A stretch of 64,000 nt of DNA, taken from Pigmentiphaga sp. NML080357 (GTDB lineage: Bacteria; Pseudomonadota; Gammaproteobacteria; Burkholderiales; Burkholderiaceae_B). The notes under the pieces are model-generated. The model had not been told where the DNA came from and did not search any database. It saw nothing but the letters and a program-made list of their open reading frames with translations. Both the position numbers and the translations under genes were made by a program. Location of the stretch: assembly GCF_002188465.1 (NCBI RefSeq), contig NZ_NINW01000028.1, positions 96,396 through 160,395 of the forward strand. Direction: 5' to 3'. Shown here piece by piece: positions 52,087 through 60,706 of the stretch. Each line of letters opens with the position of its first letter. The stretch's first letter is position 1.

Positions 52087-52790
52087 TGGCCGTTCACCTC
52101 GCGCACCACGGCCGGCAGATCGCCGGGCAGGCCGAGCGACAGCCAGCGTCCCGCATCGTGGTTGAGCGTGATGGTGCGGGCGCGCACCCTGGCCGGTTCG
52201 ATGCCCGCCTGGGTGGCCCACTGCCGGATGCGCGCGTCGTCCTGACGGCTGCCGACCATGTAGAGATCGAAGGCCGTGCCGGCCGCCTGCAACTGCTGCA
52301 CGCGCTGCGCGCACGGTGCGCAGTCGGCCTTGACGAAGACCGCCAGGCGCCCGGAGCCGGTGTTGCCGGCACCCTGCGCCTTGGCGCCGGGCAGGCTCAC
52401 GCGCGGCTGGCCGGGAAACAGGCGCTGCCACGCCGCGTCGTAGGCGCGCTGGTAGGCCAGCGTCTTGCCGACGCGCTGGGCCTCGGCCTGCACCTGCAAC
52501 TCCGCGTAGCGCCTGCGCTCCTCGTCGCTGCGGGCCTCGATGCCCAGCGCCGTGAGCGGATCGAGCTGGGGCGAATAGACCCCGAGCGGCCCCTGCATCA
52601 GTTGCCGGTAACGCGCCCACTCCTCGGAGCGAAGCCCCCACTCCCGCGCCTGCCTCTCGTCGAGCGCGGCATCAGCGCCCGGCTGCACTTGAGCGGGCAC
52701 CATGCGCGAGTTCGTCACCGGGGCCGGTTGGGCGGATGCGCCGAAAGTGGCGAACAGGACGACGGCAGCGAGCAACGGCCGCAGGTTCAT
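52071..52790 (-). CDS. ICE protein, TIGR03759 (PFL_4693) family
   Basis: 239 residues with a signal (AAVVLFATFGASA-Q). EWGLRSEEWARYRQLMQGPLGVYSPQLDPLTALGIEARSDEERRRYAEL is the family hallmark; the C-terminal half is thioredoxin-like with CAPC. Periplasmic, perhaps a redox partner in channel assembly. Confidence 0.9.
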   Translation of the reverse strand: MNLRPLLAAVVLFATFGASAQPAPVTNSRMVPAQVQPGADAALDERQAREWGLRSEEWARYRQLMQGPLGVYSPQLDPLTALGIEARSDEERRRYAELQVQAEAQRVGKTLAYQRAYDAAWQRLFPGQPRVSLPGAKAQGAGNTGSGRLAVFVKADCAPCAQRVQQLQAAGTAFDLYMVGSRQDDARIRQWATQAGIEPARVRARTITLNHDAGRWLSLGLPGDLPAVVREVNGQWQRQ

Positions 52791-52799
52791 GGCGACCTC

Positions 52800-53447
52800 C
52801 TACGGCACCGCAACGCGCTGCGTCTGGCCGTTCACCTGGAACACGCCCGCCTGCGCCTCGATGGACTGCAGTTGCCAGCCGCCCTCGGCGTCGCCCTCGC
52901 GCAGCAGCCGGGCGCCCGCGAGCGAGGCCGCGGCGGTGGAGGTGATCGACAGAAAGCGCTCGCCTCCCCGCAGCTCCACGCCGAGCACCCGGAACGGCGG
53001 CTCCGGCACCTTGGGCTTCGTCGCAACCGGAGTGCGCGGGCGAGCGGCGGATGCCACCTGCCGGGTTTTCTCCAGGCGGGTTTCGATTGCGTTCACGCGC
53101 GCCTGCAGCGTCTGCAGGTCGACGGCCAGGGCCCTCGTCTCGTCGGCCTCTTCGAGGCGCGCCATCCGCTCGTCCAGCGCCTGCCGCGCGGTGGCGAATT
53201 CGGCCTGGCTGATCGGCACCGGCCGGCGCTTGTCCGCATCGGCCTGTCGTTCGAGATCGGCCACGCGCAGGCCCAGCGCCTTGACCTGCGCATCCTGTGC
53301 GCTGCTCTGGGTCTGTTCGGTGAGCCGCGACAGGCCGACGCTGTTGATGAGTGCCACGGCACTGATGAGCAGCAGCCAGAAGGCCGCGGCGACCTTGAGC
53401 CAGCGCGTGCGGGAATTGCGCTCGGATGGCGCTTGGGGAAAGGTCAT
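52800..53447 (-). CDS. single-pass coiled-coil protein of the conjugation block
   Basis: 215 residues: an N-terminal membrane helix (WLKVAAAFWLLLISAVALINSVG), a heptad-rich segment (about 45-125), and a compact C-terminal beta-rich part (FRVLGVELRGGERFLSIT). No recognised family. Placed between the PilL-like lipoprotein (4-base overlap) and TIGR03759, its position is conserved in this ICE group, so a transfer role is likely. Confidence 0.8.
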   Translation of the reverse strand: MTFPQAPSERNSRTRWLKVAAAFWLLLISAVALINSVGLSRLTEQTQSSAQDAQVKALGLRVADLERQADADKRRPVPISQAEFATARQALDERMARLEEADETRALAVDLQTLQARVNAIETRLEKTRQVASAARPRTPVATKPKVPEPPFRVLGVELRGGERFLSITSTAAASLAGARLLREGDAEGGWQLQSIEAQAGVFQVNGQTQRVAVP

Positions 53448-54013
53448 GGCTGCAGCTCCTCGGGCCGGTCGGCGTCCGGCACGGGCGTGGCGGTGCCGGG
53501 CGGGTTGGCGGAAAGGAAGGTGGGAGCACCGTGCCGGCTGAAGCAGACCTGGCGGGTCAAGTCATCGACCGACAGCTCCCAGGCGGGGCCGGCAAGGGTC
53601 AGCAAGGCATCGCGCAGCATCAGCGGGCCCAGGCGCAGGTGTGCGGCAGGCAGCGGCAGCGCGTAGAGCGTGGCGGCTTCGACCGCATCGCAGAGCCGGT
53701 AGCCCGAGCGCAGGAGCACATGGCGCATGGCATCGCCCACGCTGGCATCGAGCATGGGCGGAATCGAGACCTCCACCGCCTGCTGCAAGAGATCACGCTG
53801 CGCAGGTTCCGGCACCAGCTCGACCAGGGTGTAGCGGCCGTAGCGGGCCACCGGAACGAAACCCGGCTCCGGCGCGACGGCGGTTGGCGATGCGGCCGGC
53901 ACCGCTGCCGCAGACGACGCGGCGGTCGTGGCGCAGCCGGCGGCCAACAGGCTGCCGGCCAGCAAGCCAGCGGCGAGGGCCAGGCGGTGAACAGCGCGGA
54001 TGGATGGTTGCAT
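53444..54013 (-). CDS. PilL-type lipoprotein (TIGR03748-like)
   Basis: 189 residues with lipobox LLAAGC. VARYGRYTLVELVPEPAQRDLLQQAVEVSIPP and VGDAMRHVLLRSGYRLCD match the N-terminal domain called PilL in conjugative elements, from type IV thin-pilus operons. Outer-membrane-associated. ATG 54013 chosen for the lipoprotein signal. The rest of the pil set is not present in this window. Confidence 0.85.
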   Translation of the reverse strand: MQPSIRAVHRLALAAGLLAGSLLAAGCATTAASSAAAVPAASPTAVAPEPGFVPVARYGRYTLVELVPEPAQRDLLQQAVEVSIPPMLDASVGDAMRHVLLRSGYRLCDAVEAATLYALPLPAAHLRLGPLMLRDALLTLAGPAWELSVDDLTRQVCFSRHGAPTFLSANPPGTATPVPDADRPEELQP

Positions 54014-54142
54014 GGAGGGCGCTTCCCTGGAACACGGAGCGCTCACCATCGCCGCCGCTTGGCCTGCGGGCAGCAAACAAAACGCACTGACGCCCGCCCG
54101 AATACATGGCTGGGCAGCGCCATGGACTGTCATACGCCCAAG

Positions 54143-54164
54143 AAAAACGGCCCCGAAGGGCCGT
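54143..54164 (-). terminator. intrinsic terminator after the ICE helicase gene
   Basis: On the leftward strand ACGGCCC-TTCG-GGGCCGT is a perfect 7-bp stem with a UUCG tetraloop followed by TTTTT. It lies about 48 bases after the stop at 54212 and before the PilL gene, separating the two transcription units. Confidence 0.8.
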
Positions 54165-54211
54165 GGAAAGAAGCCGGCGACCCCGAGGGGCCACCGGCAT
54201 GGGCACATGGA

Positions 54212-56485
54212 TCAGACCGTGACAAGCTGCCGGGCCAGTGCGACCTCGACGGAATCACCATCCTGGTTCAGAACATCCAGGCCCGACTCGGGTACGTCTC
54301 CCGACGTGCTTTGCGAGACCATGATCTTCCTGGCCATCAACCCCAGGCAGGTCATCTGCGAGGAGTTGGCATAGCCCAGGTAGATCACGCGCACCGGCTG
54401 CTTCTGGCCGATGCGCCATGAGCGCCGGGCGGCCTGCTGCAGCGAATACACGTTGTAGCCGGACTGGAGGAACACGATGGTCGGGAACTCCAGCAGGTCC
54501 AGGCCGGTTTTCACCAGCTCGGGATTGGTGATGAGCACGTCGATGCCACGGTCCAACTGCTCGGCGATCCAGTCTTCGCGGCGGGAGGCATCCACGCTCG
54601 CGCGCAGTACCGCCACCTTGAAGCCTTCCTGCTCCAGCAGCACCTTCAAGCGCGACGTGGTGTCGCGCGTGCCGGTGTAGACCGAATAGACCAGGGTCTT
54701 GCGACCTTCTGCCTTCTCCTGCCGGCAGATCTCGATCAGTTCGCGTTCCTTGGGCATCACCTCCAGTTCGTTGAACTGAGCCGGCACGAACGCCAAGGTA
54801 TTGCGCGTGCGCGGATGCACCACGGTTTCCGACCGAAAGCAGCAGTCCGGCCAAGCCAGCAGCACGTTGAGGACCACGCCGAGCAGTGTCGTGTCGCGCT
54901 TCGCCAGGGCCTGCTTCAGCTCCTGGGTCAGCCGACCCGCCAGATCGCGGTAGGCCGCGGCTTGCGCCGTGTCCATGGCGACTTCGCGGAACTCCTCGTC
55001 GTAGGCCGGCAGCACGTTGCCACCGATGTCCTTCAGCTTGAGGAAGACGGTGAACGGCAGGACGCAACGCAGCACGCCCTTGGGACCGAAACCCGGCGCC
55101 TTGACCGTGCGCACCGATACCTTGGTGCCCTTGGCCGTCTTGTGCGCCGTGCCGGTGCTCTCGGAGTAGATGTCCTTCAAGACACCGTGATCGCGCATGA
55201 ACGCCATCGCGGCCGCGGTCATGCTGCCGCTCTTCGTCGGCCGGTAGCCGTCTTCGATCATCCGCCCCGGCAGGGCTCGGAACAGCAGGTGGAACAGGTC
55301 GTCGCCGTAGCCGCCCATCAGCGTGCCGGTGAGCAGCAGCGTCTTGCGCGCCTTGGCCGCCAACACCCCCATGGCCTGGCCCTGTGCGGAGCCGCCGTTC
55401 TTGTACTCGTGCGCCTCGTCGGCGATGAGCAGGTCGAACGTGCCTTGGGGAAGCTGCCTCTTGATGAACTCGGACGGCTGGTAGCCGCCCTCGCCGAAGC
55501 CGAACTCCATGTTGGCCATCGCGCGTTCCATCCGGTGGGCTTGCCGGTCCGAGAAGACCAGTTCGCCGCGGTCGTCCATCAGGTTGATGAACTCGTGGAT
55601 GTTGTCCCCGAGCATCGACGCGAGGAAGGCGTCACCGAACTTCTGCATCAGCTTCTGCGCGGTGACTTCCCCGATGGTTGGGATGCGCTTCAAGGCTTTG
55701 AGGACAGCGGAGGACTGGTCGCTCGCGGACAAGCCCCTCGGTCGGATCAGCGTCCACAGCGGTGCACGGCAGTGACTGCACTTGCGGCGGGACTCCTCGG
55801 CTTCCAGCTCGACCGGGTTGATCGGCTCGCCGTCGAGGTCGGTGACGACATGCCCGCAATCCGGGCAGGCCCCCACGTCGCCGTGAGGCGTGCGCCGCCG
55901 AACGAAGACAGGCTTCCAGTGGAACCCCATCCGCATCCGCACGCGGCCCAGGACGAAGAACTCCTGGCCCTGCGCAGGCACGCCCAACTGCTCGCGCAGT
56001 TTCAGCAGCTTGACCAGCGTGTCCGGGCCATTGAGCACCCAGACCTTGGCGCCGGCCACCGTCTCCTGGATCTCGCGCCGCCACTTGTAGACCAGGTGGG
56101 GTGGCGAGAGCACCAGGGTGCGGCGGTAGCCCTCGGCGTTGAGCACGGCGGCGGTGGCAATACCCACCGTCGTCTTGCCGCAGCCCATCTCGCCATTGAC
56201 GATCGCGGCGCGTTCGCCGCGATCGACCAACAACTCGGTGACGGCGTGGACCACATCGGCTTGCGCGGGGAACAGCTTGCGCTTGAGCGCGGCGAGGATC
56301 GTTTGCCGATGCACCCGCACCTGGCCGGTGTAGACCGGAGGATTGGCGCGGTTGAGCGAATCGAGCAACTCGTCGCCGAACTCGGACACGAAGTCCTGCA
56401 GGCTGAGCGTGAGGGGTGAAGCGGACGCTTCGAGCAGGTCGCCCTGCACAGTGGTTTCGGGAACGGTTTCGAGATCGAGGGACAT
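54212..56485 (-). CDS. DEAD/DEAH-box helicase of the ICE core, with zinc finger
   Basis: 757 residues. Walker A GEMGCGKTT, DEAH box LLIADEAHEYKN, TGTLMGGYGDDLFHLLFR, and motif VI AARRSWRIGQKQPVRVIYL, a SNF2-like set. A C4 zinc finger is inserted between motifs Ia and II (CPDCGH and CSHC). Start ATG 56485 with GGAG 7 bases upstream; that RBS directly follows the T-run of an intrinsic terminator. Helicases of this sort are constant in PAGI-2-like ICEs and may act in ICE replication or transfer; the exact role is unknown. Confidence 0.9.
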   Translation of the reverse strand: MSLDLETVPETTVQGDLLEASASPLTLSLQDFVSEFGDELLDSLNRANPPVYTGQVRVHRQTILAALKRKLFPAQADVVHAVTELLVDRGERAAIVNGEMGCGKTTVGIATAAVLNAEGYRRTLVLSPPHLVYKWRREIQETVAGAKVWVLNGPDTLVKLLKLREQLGVPAQGQEFFVLGRVRMRMGFHWKPVFVRRRTPHGDVGACPDCGHVVTDLDGEPINPVELEAEESRRKCSHCRAPLWTLIRPRGLSASDQSSAVLKALKRIPTIGEVTAQKLMQKFGDAFLASMLGDNIHEFINLMDDRGELVFSDRQAHRMERAMANMEFGFGEGGYQPSEFIKRQLPQGTFDLLIADEAHEYKNGGSAQGQAMGVLAAKARKTLLLTGTLMGGYGDDLFHLLFRALPGRMIEDGYRPTKSGSMTAAAMAFMRDHGVLKDIYSESTGTAHKTAKGTKVSVRTVKAPGFGPKGVLRCVLPFTVFLKLKDIGGNVLPAYDEEFREVAMDTAQAAAYRDLAGRLTQELKQALAKRDTTLLGVVLNVLLAWPDCCFRSETVVHPRTRNTLAFVPAQFNELEVMPKERELIEICRQEKAEGRKTLVYSVYTGTRDTTSRLKVLLEQEGFKVAVLRASVDASRREDWIAEQLDRGIDVLITNPELVKTGLDLLEFPTIVFLQSGYNVYSLQQAARRSWRIGQKQPVRVIYLGYANSSQMTCLGLMARKIMVSQSTSGDVPESGLDVLNQDGDSVEVALARQLVTV

Positions 56486-56496
56486 GGTGATGCTCC

Positions 56497-56543
56497 AAAA
56501 AAAAGGGGCATGCACCTCCCCCACGGGGCGGGGACATGCCCCT
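56497..56543 (-). terminator. terminator-shaped leader (attenuator?) before the helicase
   Basis: AGGGGCATG and CATGCCCCT pair perfectly (9 bp) around an inner CCCC/GGGG hairpin, followed by eight T on the leftward strand. The RBS GGAG abuts the T-run and the ATG is 12 bases beyond the hairpin tail. A terminator here must be read through or melted for the helicase to be made. Confidence 0.7.
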
Positions 56544-56595
56544 GGGTGGGAAGAAAGAAGCGGCAAAGAAACGTGTAGGTGCCGCTGGATGCGGA

Positions 56596-56901
56596 TCAGT
56601 ATTCGCTGGGCAGCAGCAGCGTGGTGACGCTGCGATCCCATTCCGTGATGATCCAGAGCTTCAGGTCGCGCGTGACCTGGTAGGACGAGAACAGACGATC
56701 CTCGCCGGACTTCAGCGCGGCATCGTTCTGCCGTCGATCGCTGTCGTCCAGGTCGCCCCAATCGCCATGAAGATGGCGGCGCAGGTACGGCGCGGGGTCG
56801 AGCCGGCCCTGCCGGACCAGTTCGTCGACGCCGGCGGTCATGACCACCTGCCCGGGGGAAAAGCGTGCTTGTGACGCGAGGTTGAGGATTGCGAGTGCCA
56901 T
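56596..56901 (-). CDS. unknown ICE protein, 101 residues
   Basis: 101 residues, no signal or membrane segment. ILNLASQARFSPGQVVMTAGVDELVRQGRLDPAPYLRRHLHGDWGDL then DRLFSSYQVTRDLKLWIITEWDRSVTTLLLPSEY: the last part resembles small plasmid/ICE proteins of unknown function, sometimes mislabelled as restriction subunits. ATG 56901 has GGAG upstream. Own hairpin leader and 110-base gap to the helicase, so probably separately controlled. Confidence 0.75.
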   Translation of the reverse strand: MALAILNLASQARFSPGQVVMTAGVDELVRQGRLDPAPYLRRHLHGDWGDLDDSDRRQNDAALKSGEDRLFSSYQVTRDLKLWIITEWDRSVTTLLLPSEY

Positions 56902-56924
56902 GGTGGTTTCTCCTTCTGGAAGAA

Positions 56925-56960
56925 GGGGCCACGGCACCCCCATGGGGGCAACGTGACCCC
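56925..56960 (-). promoter_or_regulatory. leader hairpin before the 101-residue gene
   Basis: Outer stem GGGGTCACG/CGTGGCCCC (one wobble) with an inner CCCCC/GGGGG hairpin, then TTCTT and the RBS. Same design as the other leaders of this block. Confidence 0.6.
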
Positions 56961-57003
56961 GGTGGGTGGATGAAAGCGACGGCGAACCGTCAGGGAACAG
57001 CGA

Positions 57004-58113
57004 TCAGCGGATGGTCAGCACTTCGCCCCACGTGGGCGAGCCCAGCGTCAAGTCCCATGCACGAATGACCGGCACGAACTTGTCGGTGAGGATGCGCGTC
57101 TCGGCCACGGAGCCGTCGTCGCGTTCGGTGTATTCCGTCTGGAGGGTCTTCTCCTTGTGGGTATCACCTTTGACGACGAGCACGCGCCCGGTCCTGGACT
57201 TCACCACGCCGGAGATCGCGCCTGCGGCCAGGGCCAGGGCGAGATGCCAGTGCGACAAGGCCCGCGCGGGCGGACGCAGCGATTGCTGCGCGGCGCCCAG
57301 GTGCGTATCGAGCGCCGGCCAGAGTCCTTGCAGCCGGCCGACTTCATCGGCGAACTGCTCGGGCTCCATCGTCACGCGATAGAAGTGCTCCGGCTCGGCC
57401 GGGCTGGCAGGGACGGTGTACGGCAGGAACGGCCATTCGAGCGGCAACTCTTCGGCTTCGGCGTCGCCCTGTCCGATCTGCAGCAGCAGACCGCGCACGG
57501 CCTTGGCCGACTCCGACGCCTGGTCGCGCTGGCGAACCCGGCGACCGAAGATCACCACCTGCTTGAACTGCGTTTCCACCGCACGGTAGATGCGCAGGTC
57601 TTTGAGGTGGCGCGTCAGCCATCCGACCAGCTCGGGGTCGAGCACGTAGGACGGCACGATGAAGATCAGCACGCCGCCGTACTGCAGCAGCGGCAGCGCG
57701 CGCTGATAGAACAGCTTTTCCAGCCGCGCACGGCCCTGGCCCTGATAGCCGATGTTGCCGTTCACGTCCTTGCTCAGGTCGCCATACGGCGGGTTCAGCC
57801 ACAGCAGCCCGAAGGACTGGCGCGAGATCAGCGTGTCCATCAGGTCGCCGTGGATGCAGCGATCGACCAGTTGCCGTGCGTGGCGGGCTCGCTCGGCGTC
57901 GTACTCGACGGCGAAGGCCTGGACCTGCTCGCGCCCGAGGGCATGGGCGGCTTCGGCGATCGCCACGCCTTCGCCGGCGCAGGGATCGAGGATGGACATG
58001 GCGCCGGGAGACGGCGCCAGCGCGGACAAGGTCCGCTCCAGCGTCGGCTCGTCGGTGGGGAAGTAGCCGTTACGGATGAAATTGCGCGCCAGGCGCGGAA
58101 ACATGAGTGCCAT
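57004..58113 (-). CDS. SAM-dependent DNA methyltransferase-like protein (DUF6094 type)
   Basis: 369 residues. SILDPCAGEGVAIAEAA is SAM motif I; LLWLNPPYGDLSKD is the N6-adenine/amino methyltransferase motif IV, and VNGNIGYQGQGRARLEKLFYQRALPLL follows. No separate recognition domain or partner nuclease is near, so it is probably an ICE DNA modifier, perhaps against host restriction on entry. ATG 58113 chosen from AGGAGA upstream. Confidence 0.82.
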   Translation of the reverse strand: MALMFPRLARNFIRNGYFPTDEPTLERTLSALAPSPGAMSILDPCAGEGVAIAEAAHALGREQVQAFAVEYDAERARHARQLVDRCIHGDLMDTLISRQSFGLLWLNPPYGDLSKDVNGNIGYQGQGRARLEKLFYQRALPLLQYGGVLIFIVPSYVLDPELVGWLTRHLKDLRIYRAVETQFKQVVIFGRRVRQRDQASESAKAVRGLLLQIGQGDAEAEELPLEWPFLPYTVPASPAEPEHFYRVTMEPEQFADEVGRLQGLWPALDTHLGAAQQSLRPPARALSHWHLALALAAGAISGVVKSRTGRVLVVKGDTHKEKTLQTEYTERDDGSVAETRILTDKFVPVIRAWDLTLGSPTWGEVLTIR

Positions 58114-58143
58114 GGATTTCTCCTGGTGATGGATGAGGGAAGG

Positions 58144-58168
58144 CGGGCACGCGCGGCGCGCATGCCCG
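58144..58168 (-). promoter_or_regulatory. leader hairpin before the methyltransferase gene
   Basis: CGGGCA/TGCCCG closing a GC-rich hairpin of self-complementary GCGCG units, inside a 65-base gap between two genes and 30 bases before the methyltransferase start. Confidence 0.55.
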
Positions 58169-58178
58169 TGGGGATGGC

Positions 58179-58829
58179 TCACGCCACACGCCGAAGCGGT
58201 GCGTTCGCGGCCAGTTCGTACTGCGCGGCGCCGAGGGTGCCGTTGCGGATCAGCTCGCCCAGCGCCTTGGTCAGCGCCGGGACATCGAGGGCCAGCCGAT
58301 GGCCTTCCAGTGGCCCGAGGGCCAAGGGAAGACCGGTCAGCATCCGCCGTGTCTGTAACAGCGCCAGCACGGTATCGCGCCAGTGGTCGAGCAGTGGCAG
58401 CGGGCAGGTCTCCTGCACCAGCGTCCACAGCCGGTCGAGCCGGTGAGCGGAATCCCTGGGCAGAAGCGCCAGCGCGCTGGCGTTGGCCTTGTCTGGCTTC
58501 ACGCAGCGACGGTCGAACAGCCACACATTCGTCAGCGAACCGAACAGCGTTCGCCGGTAGGCGCGAGTGATGCGCTTTTCCAGGTTCTCGACGTTGCCGA
58601 CGAAGACCGGGATGGATGCGCCCTGCTCGGTGATGACGTGGAATTGATCCAGTCCCTGTTCATCCCGGCCGAGGGTCAGGCGGGCGAGGAACTCCTGAAC
58701 AGCGGTGTCGCGCGCCCAGATCGAGAGAAAGACGAGATTGCCCTGCTCGTCACCGACGCAAGCGTCGGCCATGAGGTCGGGGCATTCGTCGATGCGGTAC
58801 AACGGTTTCGCGGAAGAAGGTGCAGGCAT
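58179..58829 (-). CDS. unknown ICE protein, 216 residues
   Basis: 216 residues, soluble. LYRIDECPDLMADACVGDEQGNLVFLSIWARDTAVQEFLARLTLGRDEQGLDQFHV and ENLEKRITRAYRRTLFGSLTNVWLFDRRCVKPDKAN are distinctive but not in a family I can name. ATG 58829. Located between a methyltransferase and another unknown, each with its own hairpin leader. Confidence 0.75.
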   Translation of the reverse strand: MPAPSSAKPLYRIDECPDLMADACVGDEQGNLVFLSIWARDTAVQEFLARLTLGRDEQGLDQFHVITEQGASIPVFVGNVENLEKRITRAYRRTLFGSLTNVWLFDRRCVKPDKANASALALLPRDSAHRLDRLWTLVQETCPLPLLDHWRDTVLALLQTRRMLTGLPLALGPLEGHRLALDVPALTKALGELIRNGTLGAAQYELAANAPLRRVA

Positions 58830-58853
58830 GGTGATGTCCTCTTGAAAATGAAG

Positions 58854-58882
58854 GAGCAACCACAGCCCGTGGGGCCGTGCTC
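58854..58882 (-). promoter_or_regulatory. leader hairpin before the 216-residue gene
   Basis: GAGCA/TGCTC outer stem with an inner GCCCC/GGGGC-like pairing, preceded by CACCC on the leftward strand and followed by the RBS AGAGGA. Confidence 0.5.
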
Positions 58883-58913
58883 GCCCCGGTTGGGTGAAGG
58901 AAGACGCGTGCCG

Positions 58914-59279
58914 CTAGACAGCGCGGCCCGCGTGGAAGCGGTGAACCCGCTCGCGCCACTCGGGGCTTTGCACCGGCGCCATGTCGAGATAGCGCAGCGG
59001 GCACGAGTAGTAGTACGGATGCACGGACTCATCGAGGGACTTGTAGCCCCAATCGCCGCCCGAGCTTTCCAGCAGATGGCAGCCGATGTAGCAGACGGAC
59101 TCACCGGCCGCGAGGCCCATGACGCCCGCCTGCCTGGCGGTGACGCGAACCACGGTCCACAGAACGTCGCCGTCCAGCGTGTGGTCGATGACTTCGCAGC
59201 AAGCGCGTTCGGACGCCTGCGGAGCGAGCAGCTCGTGGATCAACTGATCACGCGTCTGACGAACGAAGGTCCAGCCCAT
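58914..59279 (-). CDS. unknown ICE protein, 121 residues
   Basis: 121 residues, soluble. WTFVRQTRDQLIHELLAPQASERACCEVIDHTLDGDVLWTVVRVTAR then CYIGCHLLESSGGDWGYKSLDESVHPYYYSCPLRYLDMAP. Similar small proteins occur in many ICEs and plasmids; I recall no settled name. ATG 59279 with AAGGAG upstream and a strong hairpin leader. Confidence 0.78.
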   Translation of the reverse strand: MGWTFVRQTRDQLIHELLAPQASERACCEVIDHTLDGDVLWTVVRVTARQAGVMGLAAGESVCYIGCHLLESSGGDWGYKSLDESVHPYYYSCPLRYLDMAPVQSPEWRERVHRFHAGRAV

Positions 59280-59301
59280 GAGGGTCTCCTTGAAGAACAG
59301 G

Positions 59302-59333
59302 CCGGAGCCCTCCCCGTCGGGGGAGAACCCCGG
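59302..59333 (-). promoter_or_regulatory. leader hairpin before the 121-residue gene
   Basis: CCGGGG-TTCTCCCC and GGGGAGGG-CTCCGG pair over about 12 bp around a CGAC loop; preceded by CCACCC and followed by the RBS. Confidence 0.6.
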
Positions 59334-59368
59334 CGGGTGGCGGAATGCCGCGCAAGGCGGTGGATGGA

Positions 59369-59980
59369 TCAGGCAGCTTTGAGGTGCCAGTCCTGGGACA
59401 ACGGAGCGAACTCGTAGCCCAGCTTGTCGAGACGGTCGCGCTGCTGACGCAGCACACGACGATCCACGGTCGCATCGAGCTTCACGGTCTCGCCCAGGGG
59501 CCACAAGGCACCGAACAGCGCCGCGTCGTCTGCCTCGGCCGAGGCCGCAGCGGACACGGTAGCCGGTTCGCTGCCGAACGGCGTGGTATCGACCAGGGGA
59601 TCGCGCGGACTGCGCGGCTTCGCCTTCGGCTTGGCCGGGGGCGTTGCCGGCACGGGCGCCTGCGCTTCCTCGTCGATCGGATCGACTTCCTGCGGACTCA
59701 GCCGGCGGGCTTCGTCGCGGCTCAGGGCGTCGATGTTGGACAGCGTCATCCCGCCCAGATGGGCGCGGATCTCGATGACCATGCGGCCGTTGGCGTTGTA
59801 CGTGGAGGGGCGAATCTCAACGATGACGAAATCACCGTCGTACTTGCCCTCGCGGTACTGATCGAGTTCGGCGTTCTTCACGACGAACTCGCCGATCGAG
59901 GTCGCCAGGCGGCCGACGTTGAAGTCGCCGTTCCTGCCGTGGATGGTCTTGATGGCCAGTTGGCCGGGGATGGTGATCAT
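59369..59980 (-). CDS. DUF3275-family ICE protein
   Basis: 203 residues. PGQLAIKTIHGRNGDFNVGRLATSIGEFVVKNAELDQYREGKYDGDFVIVEIRPSTY is the DUF3275 core. A Pro/Ala/Lys linker (about 105-130) is followed by LFGALWPLGETVKLDATVDRRVLRQQRDRLDKLGYEF. Found next to DUF3577 in ICEclc-like elements; linked with ICE DNA processing by neighbourhood only. Confidence 0.85.
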   Translation of the reverse strand: MITIPGQLAIKTIHGRNGDFNVGRLATSIGEFVVKNAELDQYREGKYDGDFVIVEIRPSTYNANGRMVIEIRAHLGGMTLSNIDALSRDEARRLSPQEVDPIDEEAQAPVPATPPAKPKAKPRSPRDPLVDTTPFGSEPATVSAAASAEADDAALFGALWPLGETVKLDATVDRRVLRQQRDRLDKLGYEFAPLSQDWHLKAA

Positions 59981-60008
59981 GAAGGTCTCCTGCTGACGAA
60001 GAGAAGAC

Positions 60009-60030
60009 AAGTCCCCGGGGATGGGGCCTT
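60009..60030 (-). promoter_or_regulatory. leader hairpin before the DUF3275 gene
   Basis: AAGGCCCC/GGGGACTT-like stem (AAG-CTT ends, CCCC-GGGG centre) 29 bases upstream of the start, in the 55-base gap after DUF3577. Confidence 0.5.
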
Positions 60031-60035
60031 GCGGA

Positions 60036-60587
60036 TCAGAACGACTCGGCAACGGCCAATGCGGGGGCATCGGCTGCTTCGTCGGCAGCATCGGCGTCGG
60101 GCCTGGAAGGCTCCAGTGCCGAGGCCTGCTGCGCGGCGTGCGCATCGGTCGTCGCAGGGACTTCCGGGTCGCGCTCGTCGGTCTCGGTCGGCTTGGGCTC
60201 GGCCTTGTAGACGAGCTTGCCGTCGACCTTGATCCAACTGACGAACAGCAGGCGGGCCTTGAGGCTCACCCCCTGCTCGCCGGCACGCTTGCCCTTGGAG
60301 TAGGTGAAGGTGTCGGTCCACAGGTCGCCCAGGCGGAAGCCGATCATCACCTTCTTCTCGGCGTCGACCGCCTGAATGCAGCGGCGCACCAGGTGCTGCG
60401 CTTCCGATCCCGATACGCGCGTGTCGAAACGCACATACGAGACGTCATCGCTGGGACCGTTCAGGGCCGCGATGTCGCAGGCCAGGAACGCATCGCCTTT
60501 CTTGGGCTTCACCTCGCGGATGCGATTGAGGTACCCGAGGCCGGTGATGTGCAGATCGAAGTAGGACTTTTCGTTGGAAGTGGTCAT
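60036..60587 (-). CDS. DUF3577 (STY4534-type ICE replication) protein
   Basis: 183 residues. SYFDLHITGLGYLNRIREVKPKKGDAFLACDIAALNGPSDDVSYVRFDTRVSG and HLVRRCIQAVDAEKKVMIGFRLGDLWTDTF are the DUF3577 core; the tail is acidic and Ala/Pro-rich. The family is annotated as an ICE replication protein from Salmonella SPI-7 (STY4534). It has an OB-like, ssDNA-binding look with an acidic tail, as in SSB; this last point is inference. Preceded by a leader hairpin and structured element B. Confidence 0.87.
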   Translation of the reverse strand: MTTSNEKSYFDLHITGLGYLNRIREVKPKKGDAFLACDIAALNGPSDDVSYVRFDTRVSGSEAQHLVRRCIQAVDAEKKVMIGFRLGDLWTDTFTYSKGKRAGEQGVSLKARLLFVSWIKVDGKLVYKAEPKPTETDERDPEVPATTDAHAAQQASALEPSRPDADAADEAADAPALAVAESF

Positions 60588-60618
60588 GGTGAATCTCCTG
60601 AGAACAATGAGGCGGAGA

Positions 60619-60647
60619 CACACCCGACCCAAGGCGGGGAAGGTGTG
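60619..60647 (-). promoter_or_regulatory. leader hairpin before the DUF3577 gene
   Basis: CACACC/GGTGTG stem with inner CCC/GGG pairing, preceded by CAACCC and an additional GGGGG run, ending about 30 bases before the start. Confidence 0.5.
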
Positions 60648-60706
60648 GAACCCCCGCGTGGGTTGATGGAGCAGCTTGGTGGCATCGCCATCGAGAACCG
60701 ATGGCC

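Noticed and set aside
54815..56419. 534-residue rightward frame opposite the ICE helicase
   Set aside because: Antisense shadow of a recognisable helicase.
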